A DNA stretch of 64,000 bases from Larus michahellis (lineage: Eukaryota; Chordata; Aves; Charadriiformes; Laridae), in assembly GCF_964199755.1 (NCBI RefSeq), contig NC_133911.1:3251001-3315000 (forward strand), in the 5' to 3' direction. The position numbers were made by a program, and so were the translations under genes. Shown here piece after piece: positions 51,904 through 61,660 of the stretch (the stretch's first letter is position 1; each line of letters starts with the position of its first letter). Under the pieces are notes generated by a model, which was given only the letters and a program-made list of their open reading frames with translations, was not told the DNA's origin and made no database searches.

Positions 51904-51963
51904 TAGCTCAGTGCGCAGGTGTTCTGCCTGACACTCCGCCTTTGAAAAGGCTGGCTTCGAAAA
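51904..51963 (+). other. tRNA-like A-box/B-box relic
   Basis: TAGCTCAGTGCG at 51904-51915 resembles a Pol III A box, and GGCTTCGAAAA at 51953-51963 resembles a B box, in the correct order and about the right spacing. Between them CGCCTTTGAAAAGGC could form a hairpin. The T stem and acceptor stem do not pair, so this is not an intact tRNA. A tRNA-derived SINE remnant or chance are the alternatives. Confidence 0.25.
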
Positions 51964-53796
51964 ACGCTTATTACCAAACTGTGCAAATTTAAACTTTTAT
52001 AGGGCGGATTTTAGAGGTTTAAAAGGGTAAATACACACCCGGGGCACAGGCTCAGAAGCGTACTCCAGCTGTCTACTAGAAGGTCCGTACCGCAGAAGTT
52101 CTTTAAGTGGGAATATTAAGGGACCTGGGTAAGGTGAAACGGGTAGCGCAGCCCTCGACTGAAGTACCCCTAAAGTCTCAACTACTGTTTAAGAAACTTT
52201 CTTCTTGGAGAACGTCTGAAGGCTGCCTACGTTCTGGTACTGAGTTTTCAGCTGTTTCCTTTTTGCCCATAACCTTTTCCATTGGAGGGTAATGTGTCCC
52301 GTACACTTACACACACACAAAATTCCATATTTCAGCTCAACAATTTTGACACTAGTGCTATTGGTGAAACTGTTGCTGTAGAGTTGAAAGAGAGTTTCTG
52401 CTTCGCTGTATAACTTGCCCTTCCAGACTTCCAGACACTTTTACCACTCACTGTTGCATCCACTTCTACCGCTAACACTTTCCCACCACATACCCGGGAT
52501 CTCGCACAAGCTGCCAACCTTCTTTGGCTCCTTCACAGACAGACCTCCAGGGCCGATGGCTTTGGCCACTACCTGTAAAGTGCTTCACACACCTCAAAAA
52601 ACCCCGTTGCTTCACAGCTCCATGGACTCAGTTGGCGCCTGACCCGCCGAGAGCAATGCTGGACACAGACAGAGATTCCAAACTCCCACCCTTGGGTTAC
52701 TGCTTCCAAGTTTCATCGATGCCAACGCCTCTTCCCGGCTCGTCCCTGCAGACTTCTGACTCCCGGCACCATCCATCACGTTCCCCTGCTGAGCTCGAGG
52801 CCCCGCTGTCCATCTCTGCACGTCACGCCACCCTCCTCCTGCCACCATGCTCCCTGCCGGGCACCACGAGATGACGGCACGCCATCACCACCGCCTCCAT
52901 CACCACCGCCTCCATCACCACCGCCTCCCCAAGGCTCCGGCACGGCGGGTGGCTCTGCGTGGGGGCTCCCGGCATGGCACCCATCCGCACCTCCCAGGCA
53001 GCCTCTTCGCGGCCATCAGTGCAGCAGCCTTGCTCCCCGGTGAACCCCACACCTCCCCCACGGCAGTCCCGGCTCCTCCCGGGGACACGCACCACCCCAC
53101 CGGCCCCCCACCGCCCACCTGCTTTCTCCAGGCGCCGGGGATGGAGACCCAGGGTGAGACCCTCGGCTTCTGGGCCACATTCCAGCTCCTGGAGCTGGAG
53201 CTGGCAATGCCATGCAGAGCCCAGGGAAACCCCGAACCAACTTTGAGCCCCCCATAAGCAATCAGCCCCCCTGCACCACCCTAGTTCTCTCCAGACCCCC
53301 CCATTCTAATTCATCTGTCCTCCAGTAGCCCAGGGCCACCAAGGTACCCTCAGACATCCCAGGGCCAGCCCACTCCCCTAAAGCATCCTAGGACCTACCA
53401 CCTCCCCCACAGCCCCCCAGGGGCCAAGTGGGCTCCTTAGAGCCCCCCAGGGCCACCCAGCCAGACCCTGGGTCCCTCTCCCCGCAACACACCAGCCCCT
53501 CGGTCCCACGGCCATGGCTCCCACTGCCCCCTCCCCACAACCAGGGGCAGCTTGCAGGATGGCTGCCCCCCCCCGGAACCCCCGCCAGCCCCGCTGCATG
53601 ACTCGGGGGACCCTCACGAGCACATGGGCCGAACCCCACCATCGCCACAGACAGCCCCTGCTTCTGCCACGTGTGTGTGTCCGTCCCCCCCCCGTCCCCG
53701 GCCTCGCCAAAAAAAATAACCAGCAGGACACAGGAGGCCGGCTCAACACTTTCGCCTTTATCCCGCTCCAGACTTTCCACACCACGCGCTGCCGCC
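51964..53796. other. Intergenic DNA before CELA2A, nothing recognised
   Basis: The composition returns to mixed and then GC-rich. No conserved coding frame is seen. A 15-bp triplicate lies at 52883-52927. About 53700-53796 is the CELA2A 3' UTR side. Confidence 0.5.
52883..52927. repeat. 15-bp triplicate
   Basis: Three exact tandem copies of CATCACCACCGCCTC. Confidence 0.9.
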
Positions 53797-55370
53797 TCAG
53801 TTCGCGCTTATTTTCTGCCAACGACAAGACATGGCGGGGGGGCCGTGGTGAGACCCTCGGAGGGGTGGGGACAGGGACAGTGTGGCCGGCCCCTCCGGGG
53901 GGGGGGGGGTGGGGTTAGGGACAGGGGCACCCACCTCGTTGATCCAGTCGATGTAGGCAGACACCCGCGTGAAGACCGTCGGCTTCTTGTGGGTGTTGCA
54001 GCCCAGCGCGGAGCCGAAGCTGACGATGCCGTCCACCTCCCACAGCCCATCGCGCTGGCAGTTCAGGGGGCCACCCGAATCCCCCTGCGCGGATGGATGG
54101 ATGGATGGATGGATGGATGGATGGATGGATACTCCAGACCCACTCCGGCCACCCCCGCCTCCCTCCCGGCCCCCAGCCCTGGCCCTGCAGGGACGACACT
54201 CACGTTGCAGCCGGAGACGGTGCCGTCCCCGCCGGCGCAGACCATGGTGGGGCGCACATTGCTGCCCCACCAGTCCCGCTGGGAGCAGGTCTCATAGTCC
54301 ACCACGGGCAGCAGGGCTTGCTGCAGGACGTCGGCCAGGGGCCCGTTCGCTGCAAGGACATCCATATCTCACACCTTGTGCCCCACCACCACCGGACACC
54401 CCCTTCCCCCCCGGCCCCGGGAGTCCCCAGCTTACTCCTGATGCGTCCCCAGCCGGTGATGTAGCAGGGGTAGTTGTTCTCCAGCGTCAGGCCGGCGGGC
54501 GGCAGGCAGGCGGGCTGGATGGTCTCGCTCACCTCCACCTCCTGCGCCAGCTTGATCAGGGCGATGTCGTTGCTGCGGGGAGAGCAGAGCCGTGGGGACC
54601 GGTGGCCGTGGGGACGGGGGACCCCCCAGCCACGGGGACAGACGGGGGACCCCCGAGCCGCGATGCCTCCCACCCACGCCCAATACGCCTTGTCCCCTAC
54701 ATGATGAAGAAGGAGTTCCAGTTCTCGTGCACGATGATCTTATCCACGCCCACGGCCAGCGAGCCCGCCTCGTCCTCCTCCGACAGGACCTGCTTGCCCA
54801 GCACCACGCGGTAGTTCAAGCTAGAGCTGCCGGGGGGGGTGAAAAGAGAGGGGGTGTCAGTCTCCACAAACCTCTTTCCCCACCCAGTCCGGACCTCCCC
54901 CACCCCCCCGGCGCTCCTGCACCCACCTGATGCAGTGGGCAGCCGTCAGCACCCAGTTGGAGGCGATGAGGGTCCCGCCGCACGTGTGGTGCCAAGCCCC
55001 GTACCTGCTGTACTGCAGCGAGATCTGCGACGGCAGGGGCACAGCGTCAGAGCGGGGATGTCCCCGTCCCCATCCCACCCTCTCTCCCTCTCCCCGTGCC
55101 CCCCCCCCGCCTTACCTGCCAGGGCCAGCTGTGGGCACGGGCATCTTCGCCACCCACCACCCGGGTGCCCAGCAGCGGCGGCACGGCCGGCTGACCGCAT
55201 CCGTAGGCTGTGTGACACCCGGCAAAGGGACCTCAGCGACCGCCTGCGACCCTGTGCCTGGGGCCACGGTGGGCGCTGGGGTCCCATTCACCCCCCCCTG
55301 CCCCATCCCCTCCCCGCCGCCCGCACCCACCGTAGCCCAGCAGCACGGCGAGACACACAGCCCCCAGCAT
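53797..55370 (-). CDS. CELA2A: CELA2A, chymotrypsin-like elastase 2
   Basis: Eight coding exons in transcription order: 55370-55331, 55207-55116, 55024-54927, 54826-54701, 54572-54436, 54349-54204, 54084-53935 and 53814-53797. They give 268 aa (human 269). It is a secreted pancreatic serine protease, made as a zymogen. A signal peptide of about 15 residues ([16 protein letters not shown]) is followed by an activation peptide starting Cys17 and cut after Arg29 in TR-VVGGEDA. The catalytic triad is complete: His74 in AAHC, Asp121 in NDIAL and Ser216 in GDSGGP. Family segments [13 protein letters not shown] and [15 protein letters not shown] fit CELA2 better than CELA1, CELA3 or CTRC. The last exon codes only KISAN and the stop. 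Position next to CASP9 supports the assignment; which mammalian CELA2 copy it equals cannot be asked, since only one copy is here. Confidence 0.94.
54091..54130. repeat. GGAT tetranucleotide microsatellite in CELA2A intron 6
   Basis: Ten uninterrupted copies of GGAT, read as ATCC on the CELA2A strand. The repeat ends 6 bp from the exon 7 boundary. Confidence 0.97.
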
Positions 55371-55413
55371 GGTTGCGCCGTCCCAAGGTGCTGCGCTGGG
55401 GCTGCTCACCCCT

Positions 55414-55419
55414 CTTATA
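55414..55419 (-). promoter_or_regulatory. CELA2A: CELA2A TATA box
   Basis: TATAAG on the minus strand, 44 bp before the start codon. This would place transcription start near 55386 and leave a 5' UTR of about 15 nt, typical of pancreatic protease genes. Confidence 0.65.
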
Positions 55420-55466
55420 GCGCCCGCCGCCGCCGGGGACCTTGGCGTCACCACTCCTGCCACCAA

Positions 55467-55484
55467 CATGTGGTGACTGTCCCA
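55467..55484 (-). promoter_or_regulatory. CELA2A: Possible PTF1 site of CELA2A
   Basis: An E box, CATGTG at 55467-55472, is followed one helical turn away by TGTCCCA at 55478-55484, one base off the TTTCCCA half of the acinar PTF1 element. It lies about 100 bp upstream of the CELA2A start. The spacing and location fit an acinar enhancer; binding is inferred. Confidence 0.35.
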
Positions 55485-56100
55485 TGCTGGGGAGGGAAGC
55501 GGCGGGGGGGTCCCCAGCCCTATTGCCCCATCTTATCGCATCGCCCCTTCCTGCCTGGGAACGGCCACATCTGTCCATCCCGCAGCTGCACCGCGATGTG
55601 GCACAGCAGGGACGCTGGCTCCCAACCGGGGGACAAGGCAGGGTCCCTCTTGGGAGACGGCTGGTGGCCACGGTCCCTCTAGAGGGACCGGCTAGTGGAC
55701 AGCCCCCCCCCGCCAGCCATGCCGCTTTCCGTGGGGTGGCCAGCCAGCCAAGCTGCTCCCCAATCTCCAGCCCCAGGATGTGGCTCCCCCCGCAAGTTAC
55801 CCCAGGGCCAAGGTCCCCTTATCTCACTCTCCACGCGGCCAATGCCAGCGGGGACGCTGGAGACCTTCACTCACCCCCAAGCCGCACACCTGGATCAGGC
55901 CCCCGCTGCTTCCCACGCTGGGCTCCCAGCACCACCCCACCTCGCCCCCATCCACCCGTGGCGGGGGGGGCCACCTCCGGCAGCGGTGACCAGGTGACCA
56001 CAGCTGGACCCCGTTCCCGCAGGCTCCTACCCCTGACCCGAGCCCCCGCCGCAGACACGGCCGCACCATCGCTGCACCGCGGCCCCTGCGCAGGCACCCA
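55485..56100. other. CELA2A upstream / EFHD2 downstream spacer
   Basis: About 600 bp of GC-rich DNA separates the CELA2A promoter from the EFHD2 3' end. No exon of a protease such as CTRC is seen here. Confidence 0.55.
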
Positions 56101-56121
56101 GCGCACTTACGAAATATAATA

Positions 56122-56127
56122 TTTATT
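56122..56127 (-). terminator. EFHD2: EFHD2 polyadenylation signal
   Basis: Minus-strand AATAAA about 920 nt after the EFHD2 stop codon. Confidence 0.6.
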
Positions 56128-57048
56128 TGGGATTAAAATAAAAAAAACCCAAACAATACATACACCCCCCCCACCCCGTCCCACCACTCGGGGGATGCTG
56201 CGGGACAGACGCGCCTCTTTACAGCACCCACAAACACGGGAGCCCGCAATCAACCGACAGAAACCGCTCGCGGCCACAACACGCGCCCTCCCGGGCTCAA
56301 TACGACACGACAAATAAAAATACAGCTTTGCGAGCCAGCAGCTGCCCTTTCCGTCCGCCTTTCACCAACGTACAGACAAACACGGGCCAGTGGGGGCTGC
56401 CCCCCAGCCCTGAGCGTGCCACCCGCCGTCACACACACACACACACACGCGGACACAGGTGGCACCGCGGTGGGGGGCTCGCCGAGCTGCCCCGCAGCAC
56501 GCCCAGCTTTCGGCACAGCCATCGGGGAAGGCGGCGGCGGGAGGGGGGGACCGGGATCTCTGTCACCACGCAGCCACGCCAATGGGCACCGAGCCAGCGC
56601 AGCTGCCGCAACCCCCTCCGCGGCTCCTGTCACCCTCACAGCACATGCACGACACCAGGACGCCCTGGGGACAGCCACTGTCCTGGGCACGGAGCCCCCA
56701 GGATTCGGCAGCAGCAGCCCCGGCACCGTCACGGGCAGGGGACAGGGTGCTGCTGCCCCTCGGGATGGGAGGAGCTCGGACGGGGTGGGAGAGGGACACT
56801 GGGGACTCAGGGGGGGACACGAACAACACCTACAGACACCACAGCAAGGGGAGGGAAGCCGGGGACGACCGGGCTCCGCCGCTGCGCCCAGCCCAGGCCA
56901 GGAGCCCGCCGGCAGCTCAGCCTTCAGGGCGGGCACAGTCGGCACCCGGCTCCGGCATCGCTCCCGGCACGGCTGGCACACGGCACACGCAGCGTTGCCA
57001 GCCCGGGCACCGCAGACCAGTCCTGCCCGGCCCCGCGCCGGGGCCCCG

Positions 57049-60000
57049 TCACTGCTTGAAGGTGGACTGCAGCTCCTTGAACGCCGCCTTCCTCTGCTTC
57101 AGCTCCTCCGCCTGCTTCTTCTTCTCCTCCTGCTCCGCCTTGATCTCCTCCTCAAAGCGGCTGGCCTCATGGATGGCTTGCACCTGCGGGCGGTGGCACG
57201 TCTGGCTGGGTCCCCCCCCAGACCCCCATCAAGCCCTGCTGCCCGTCCCAGCACCTCCACCTCCTGCCCACCCCTCTCCAGGCACCAAACCACCCTCGTG
57301 CACCACTACCCCGCGTCGGGACCTCTCGTGCCCCACCACCACTCGCCTCACCTTGGCCTCGAAGAAGCTCTTGGCGCCTTTCACCCCCTCCGTGGAGACG
57401 TCGATCTCGGAGAGCCGGGCCAGGGCATGCAGCCCGCTGTCCTCCTGCAGCTCCCCCGCCGCCGCCTTGCGGAAAATCAGCAGGAACTGCAAGAAGAGAC
57501 GTTGGCATCAGCTCCTCCGAGACCCCAAAGCCACCAAAGGCTCCCTCCCCACCTGACCACCAGCCCAGTCTGGCACTGGCCACAGGGGGACCGTGCTGTG
57601 GCCATCCCCTGCTGCCATCATGGAGGCCCCCCCGGCCCCTCACCTCCCGAAAGCTGAGCTTGCTGTCCAGGTCCTCGTCCACTTCCTTGATCATGTTCTT
57701 CAGGCCCAGGTGCGTCTGCGGTGCCCCCAGCTTCTCCATCATCAGCTTCAGCTCCATCAGGTCGATGAAGCCGTCCTTTCCCGCGTCGTACCTGCGGGAT
57801 AGAGGCACGCTCCTGTCACATTGCCATGGGGTATGGAGAGCATCAGACCCCGCCACACCGGGCCCCCCAGCCCCCCAACAGCCAGTGCCCACGCTGGCCG
57901 GGGAGGGAGGCGGCTAGCGTGGTTAGGGAGCGAGGAGGGAAGAACAAGGACCTGGGCACCAACGATCCCGGGCGGCTTGCCAGACCACGGGAAGCTGCTG
58001 GTGAACTGCTAACAACCCCCCGGAGCATCATCCGGGATCGTTCCTGCTTCTGTGCGGCACTTGGCACAAAACACCCCCCCCCCGAGATGCTGCCAAACCT
58101 GCCGCTGGCTCCCTGCGCCGGGAGCCGGGGCACGCGCTCCCCTTGGCTGCCACGAGGGATAATGGGCACCGTGTTGAGCCACCAGGCGCCGCTCCCCCCA
58201 TCGCCCCTCCGTCAGGAGCCACCTTCCTCTTGGCCGAGTCGGCAGCTTGCCCGGCTCCTGGGGGTTTGGCACCGTGCAGGTGCCCCCGGCAGCCCCTGCC
58301 CATTTGCCTATGGGGACCGTGAGCCCCCACATGTGGTGGGGGGCGCAGCCACCTCCTCCTCCCCGTGACACCTCCCGGTGACCGTTCCCACCTGCCCAGA
58401 GCCCCTCAGCATCCAGACGGCTGGGCTTGGCTGAGAGATCCGGGTGCATCCCTGTTTTCCAAGCCTGCTTGCGGACTCCTCGGACCCCGGCCTGTGACCA
58501 TGCCACCGTCCCATCCAGTCTCCCACCACCTGCCCTGCCTGCTGTGCCGATGCCACGCTGCCTCCTGCCCGGCACCGTGGGCTCTCGCTGGGGAGCCAGC
58601 ACGGATCCAGGCTTCCTACAGCTCCACAGCGCAGGACACCAGCGGAAGAACAATGTCCCTGCAAGGGACTGTCACCTGCCCCACCACCCTTCCTGGGCAC
58701 GACGGTGGCCACAAGAGGAAGGCCCTGCGACACGTCCCGGCGCAATGCAGAAGTAGGCGAGCAGCTGCCCGGCTGTACCCATCGTGACCGGGGGGGTGTA
58801 TTTTTTCCTGTGGGTTGCCTTTCCTGTGCCTGCAAGCGTCGCAGCCGCCCCGCAGAGCCCCACGCTCGCCGCGCTGCTGGTCTGTGACTCATTTGTCCCT
58901 TCTCTGCTGTGGTTTGTTCTGTCCGTGCCACAAGCGGCACCTTCCTGCTCTCCCACACTGACGGGGTCCCTGAAACAGGGCTGGCCCCGCACCAGCCCCA
59001 CTCACCTCCGCCATCACCCCCAAAGCCAGGCGGGGGGAGCAGACCTCACACGCTTTCTGCATCCCAGACCCCTTTTGGGGCATCACTCTGAGATTTTTCC
59101 CTGCAAGGAGCACATTTGCTAGCCCGGCCCTGCCACCTCGTCCCGTGCAAGCCATCCCCCGACTGCAGGGCGCTTCCTCGCTCTCACTCCCCTCCGCTCT
59201 GATTGTCAGGGATGCAGGCATCCCTCTGCTGCTCCCGGGGAAGCTCCCAAAGGGCAACATCTTCCCTGCAGAGAGCAAAACCCCTTCCATGCAACGTTTC
59301 ACCCTGTACGGCCGGATCGTCACATGGCGAGGACGGCAGCGGTGGCACGGGCAGCGTGGCAGGGCTCGGCTCCACAGCATCCTTCCCTTAGGAGACACCC
59401 CCCCTCCCCACCCCCGGCTCCCAAACCCCCGGGGGCTGCCGCACAGCCCCGGCGTTGCTCCTTTTGCTGCAGCGAGACGCTGCAGGTGTCAGAGCAAACA
59501 CGTCTGCTTCCCGCGCCCGGCTCCCTCCTCTCCGCAGCGCCGGCCAGACTCCCACCACGCAACGCTTCCCCCCCCGCCCCGCACCGCCATCTGCGCCGTG
59601 GCCGCAGCACCCACGGCCGCCCATCACCTCCGGCGCCACGAGCAGCCGCTCTGGCTGTGGTTCTTCCCCCGGGGACCCCAAAGTATGGTGCGTGTCCCCC
59701 CACCACCAGCTCCCTTCTGCTGCAGTCCAAGAGACAGCAGCCTGTACGTGAGGCTGCCATGTCCGCGTGATGGGGTGACAACCCACCAGGGAGAAGCGGG
59801 GGACACGGAGGGCTCCTCGCACTGCTGGGGCGCTGGGGGGGCACACCTGCACCCCAACCAGCCCCACAGCGTGCTGCTTCGGACCTCGCTGCCTCCATCC
59901 CCATTGCTTTCTCCAGCACTTGGCCATACCCCAGCAAGACCCTACGTGCGGACTCCCTCCTTCCTTGGGGCCCGGCAAGGCGAGGGGCAGCAGCATGCCC

Positions 60001-61482
60001 CAGCTATGCCTTCGCCTGCTCTGCGCTCCCCCCGGAGCCGTGCTTCCCTCCAACGCTGCCTGCACAAAGCACCCGGCACGCCGGGGGCTCTGCGGGGATG
60101 CTCCGGGGCCGTCCCACTCGCCCCCGGCTACTCACGCGCATCCTGGCGTGACCGTGGTCGGAGCCGCCCCCGTTTCTGTCTCCCCCTGGAATTTTCCAGG
60201 GCTCAATGCTTGCTGCCAGCTTCTGTCGTGTCCGTTCCGCCCCCCCCACCCCCTGCCAGCCCTGGGGCCGGGGGCCGAACTGGCACGAGTCACGCTCCAT
60301 CATGCGTGGTGGCACACAGCGCGGCCAGGGATGCTGGGGACACGCTGGCCTTGTCACCGCAGCCGGAGCCGTGGGGGCCCCTTGGCACTGCGGCAGAGGG
60401 TCCGCGGGGGACCCTTGCGGCACCCACCAGCCCCAGCACAAGGTGCTGGGTGCCTCCTCCCAGGAGATGGGGTGTAGGGGGGTTCCTTTTGCAAGGATTT
60501 GGGGGTGTGCAGGGGTCTCTCCTGCAAGGAGCTGGGGGAAGGTGTCCCAGGTGTCCCTGGCATCCCTCCTGCAAGGGGCTGGGGCAGGGGGGAGAAGGGA
60601 AAGTCCCTGGGATCCCTCCTGCAAGCAGTTGGGGGGTGTCCCAGCCATCCCTCCTGCAAAGAGCTGGGCTGGAGGGGATCCCTCCTGCAAGGCATGCGGG
60701 GTGTCCCAGCCATCGCTCCTGCAAAGAGCAGGGCAGGGGGGAGCCTCCTGCAAGGAGCCAGGGGGTTCCTCCTGCAAGCAGCTAGGGGTCCTGGGGGTTC
60801 ATCCTCCAAGGAATTGGGGGGGCTCCCTCCTGCAAGGAGCTGGGAGTATGGGGGGGGGGGTCCCTCCTGCAAGGAGCTGGGAGTATGGGGGGGTCCCTCC
60901 TGCAAGGACCCGGGGGTCCCTCCAACAAGAAATGGGGGGATCGGTCCTGCAAGGAGCTGGGGGTCTTGGAGGTGCCTCTTGCAGGGAATGAGGGGATTCC
61001 TCCTGCACGGAATAAAGGGGGGGGACCCCTCCTGCAATACGCTGGGGTGTCTTGGGAGTCCCTCCTGCAAGGAATATGGGGTCCCTCCCGCAAGGAGCTG
61101 GGGGGATCCTGGGGGGGGTCCCTCCCGCAAGGAATGGGGGGGATCCCTCCCGCAAGCATGGCGCAGGGGCATCTCTCCTGCCAAGAGCCGGGATGCCGGG
61201 GGTCCCCCGGCCGGGACCCGGTGATGCCACGCGGGGGGGGTCCCCATCGCCGTCCCCCGTTCCCCCCCCCATCCCCACCGGCACTCACTGTCGGAAAAGC
61301 CGCTCCATGTCGCGGAGCTGCCGCCGGGAGAACTCACGGAACTCCCCGGCGGGGCTGAAGACGCGGCGACCGCCCCCGGGCGAGCTCTCGCCCCCTACCC
61401 GCCCCACCGGGCTGCCCGGCCCCGGCCCCGGCTCCGGTCCCCGGCCCCGCCGCCCCGCCAGCTCCTCCGCCGCCGCCGCCAT
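57049..61482 (-). CDS. EFHD2: EFHD2 (swiprosin-1), EF-hand protein
   Basis: Four coding exons in transcription order: 61482-61289, 57791-57644, 57486-57352 and 57183-57049. They give 203 aa, against 240 in human. EFHD2 is a cytoplasmic calcium-binding adaptor of the actin cytoskeleton and immune-receptor signalling. EF-hand 1 is D67-A-G-K-D-G-F-I-D-L-M-E78, and EF-hand 2 is D103-E-D-L-D-S-K-L-S-F-R-E114. Exon 4 encodes a charged coiled coil (EEIKAEQEEKKKQAEELKQ) ending FKELQSTFKQ. Exons 2-4 are nearly identical to mammalian EFHD2, which also favours it over EFHD1. The exon 1 leader is short, rich in Ala, Gly and Pro and unlike the longer mammalian one, but joins the conserved block at RRVFSPAGEFREFSRRQ. 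The start ATG has the context CACCATGG. Confidence 0.95.
60440..61155. repeat. Minisatellite in EFHD2 intron 1
   Basis: More than twenty copies of a short unit, TCCCTCCTGCAAGGAGCTGGGGG on average 25-40 bp apart, allowing for spacer differences, fill about 700 bp. On the EFHD2 strand each unit reads as a pyrimidine-rich CTCCTTGCAG followed by GAGGGA. Several frames on both strands are open over hundreds of codons as a consequence. Confidence 0.88.
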
Positions 61483-61660
61483 GGTGCCCGGATGGCCGCT
61501 CCGCCCCGCTCCCGCTCCGCCCCGGGGGCCGGGCTGAGCCCCCCGGCCCCGGGGAGAGCCGAGCCGCCGGCCCCCCGCTCCGCCCGGCCACCTGGGGGGG
61601 GCTGCGGTTGCCACCGCCCTCCCGCAGCCCATCACCGTCTCCCCCGGCCGCCCCATCACC
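61483..61660 (-). promoter_or_regulatory. EFHD2: EFHD2 CpG promoter / 5' UTR
   Basis: Very CpG-rich, TATA-less DNA directly upstream of the EFHD2 start codon. It is continuous with the CpG-rich exon 1. Confidence 0.5.

Noticed and set aside
59145-60991. Plus-strand frames of 546 and 261 codons
   Set aside because: They lie in EFHD2 intron 1 and cross the minisatellite. Translations are repeats such as SLLQGAG with no known domain.
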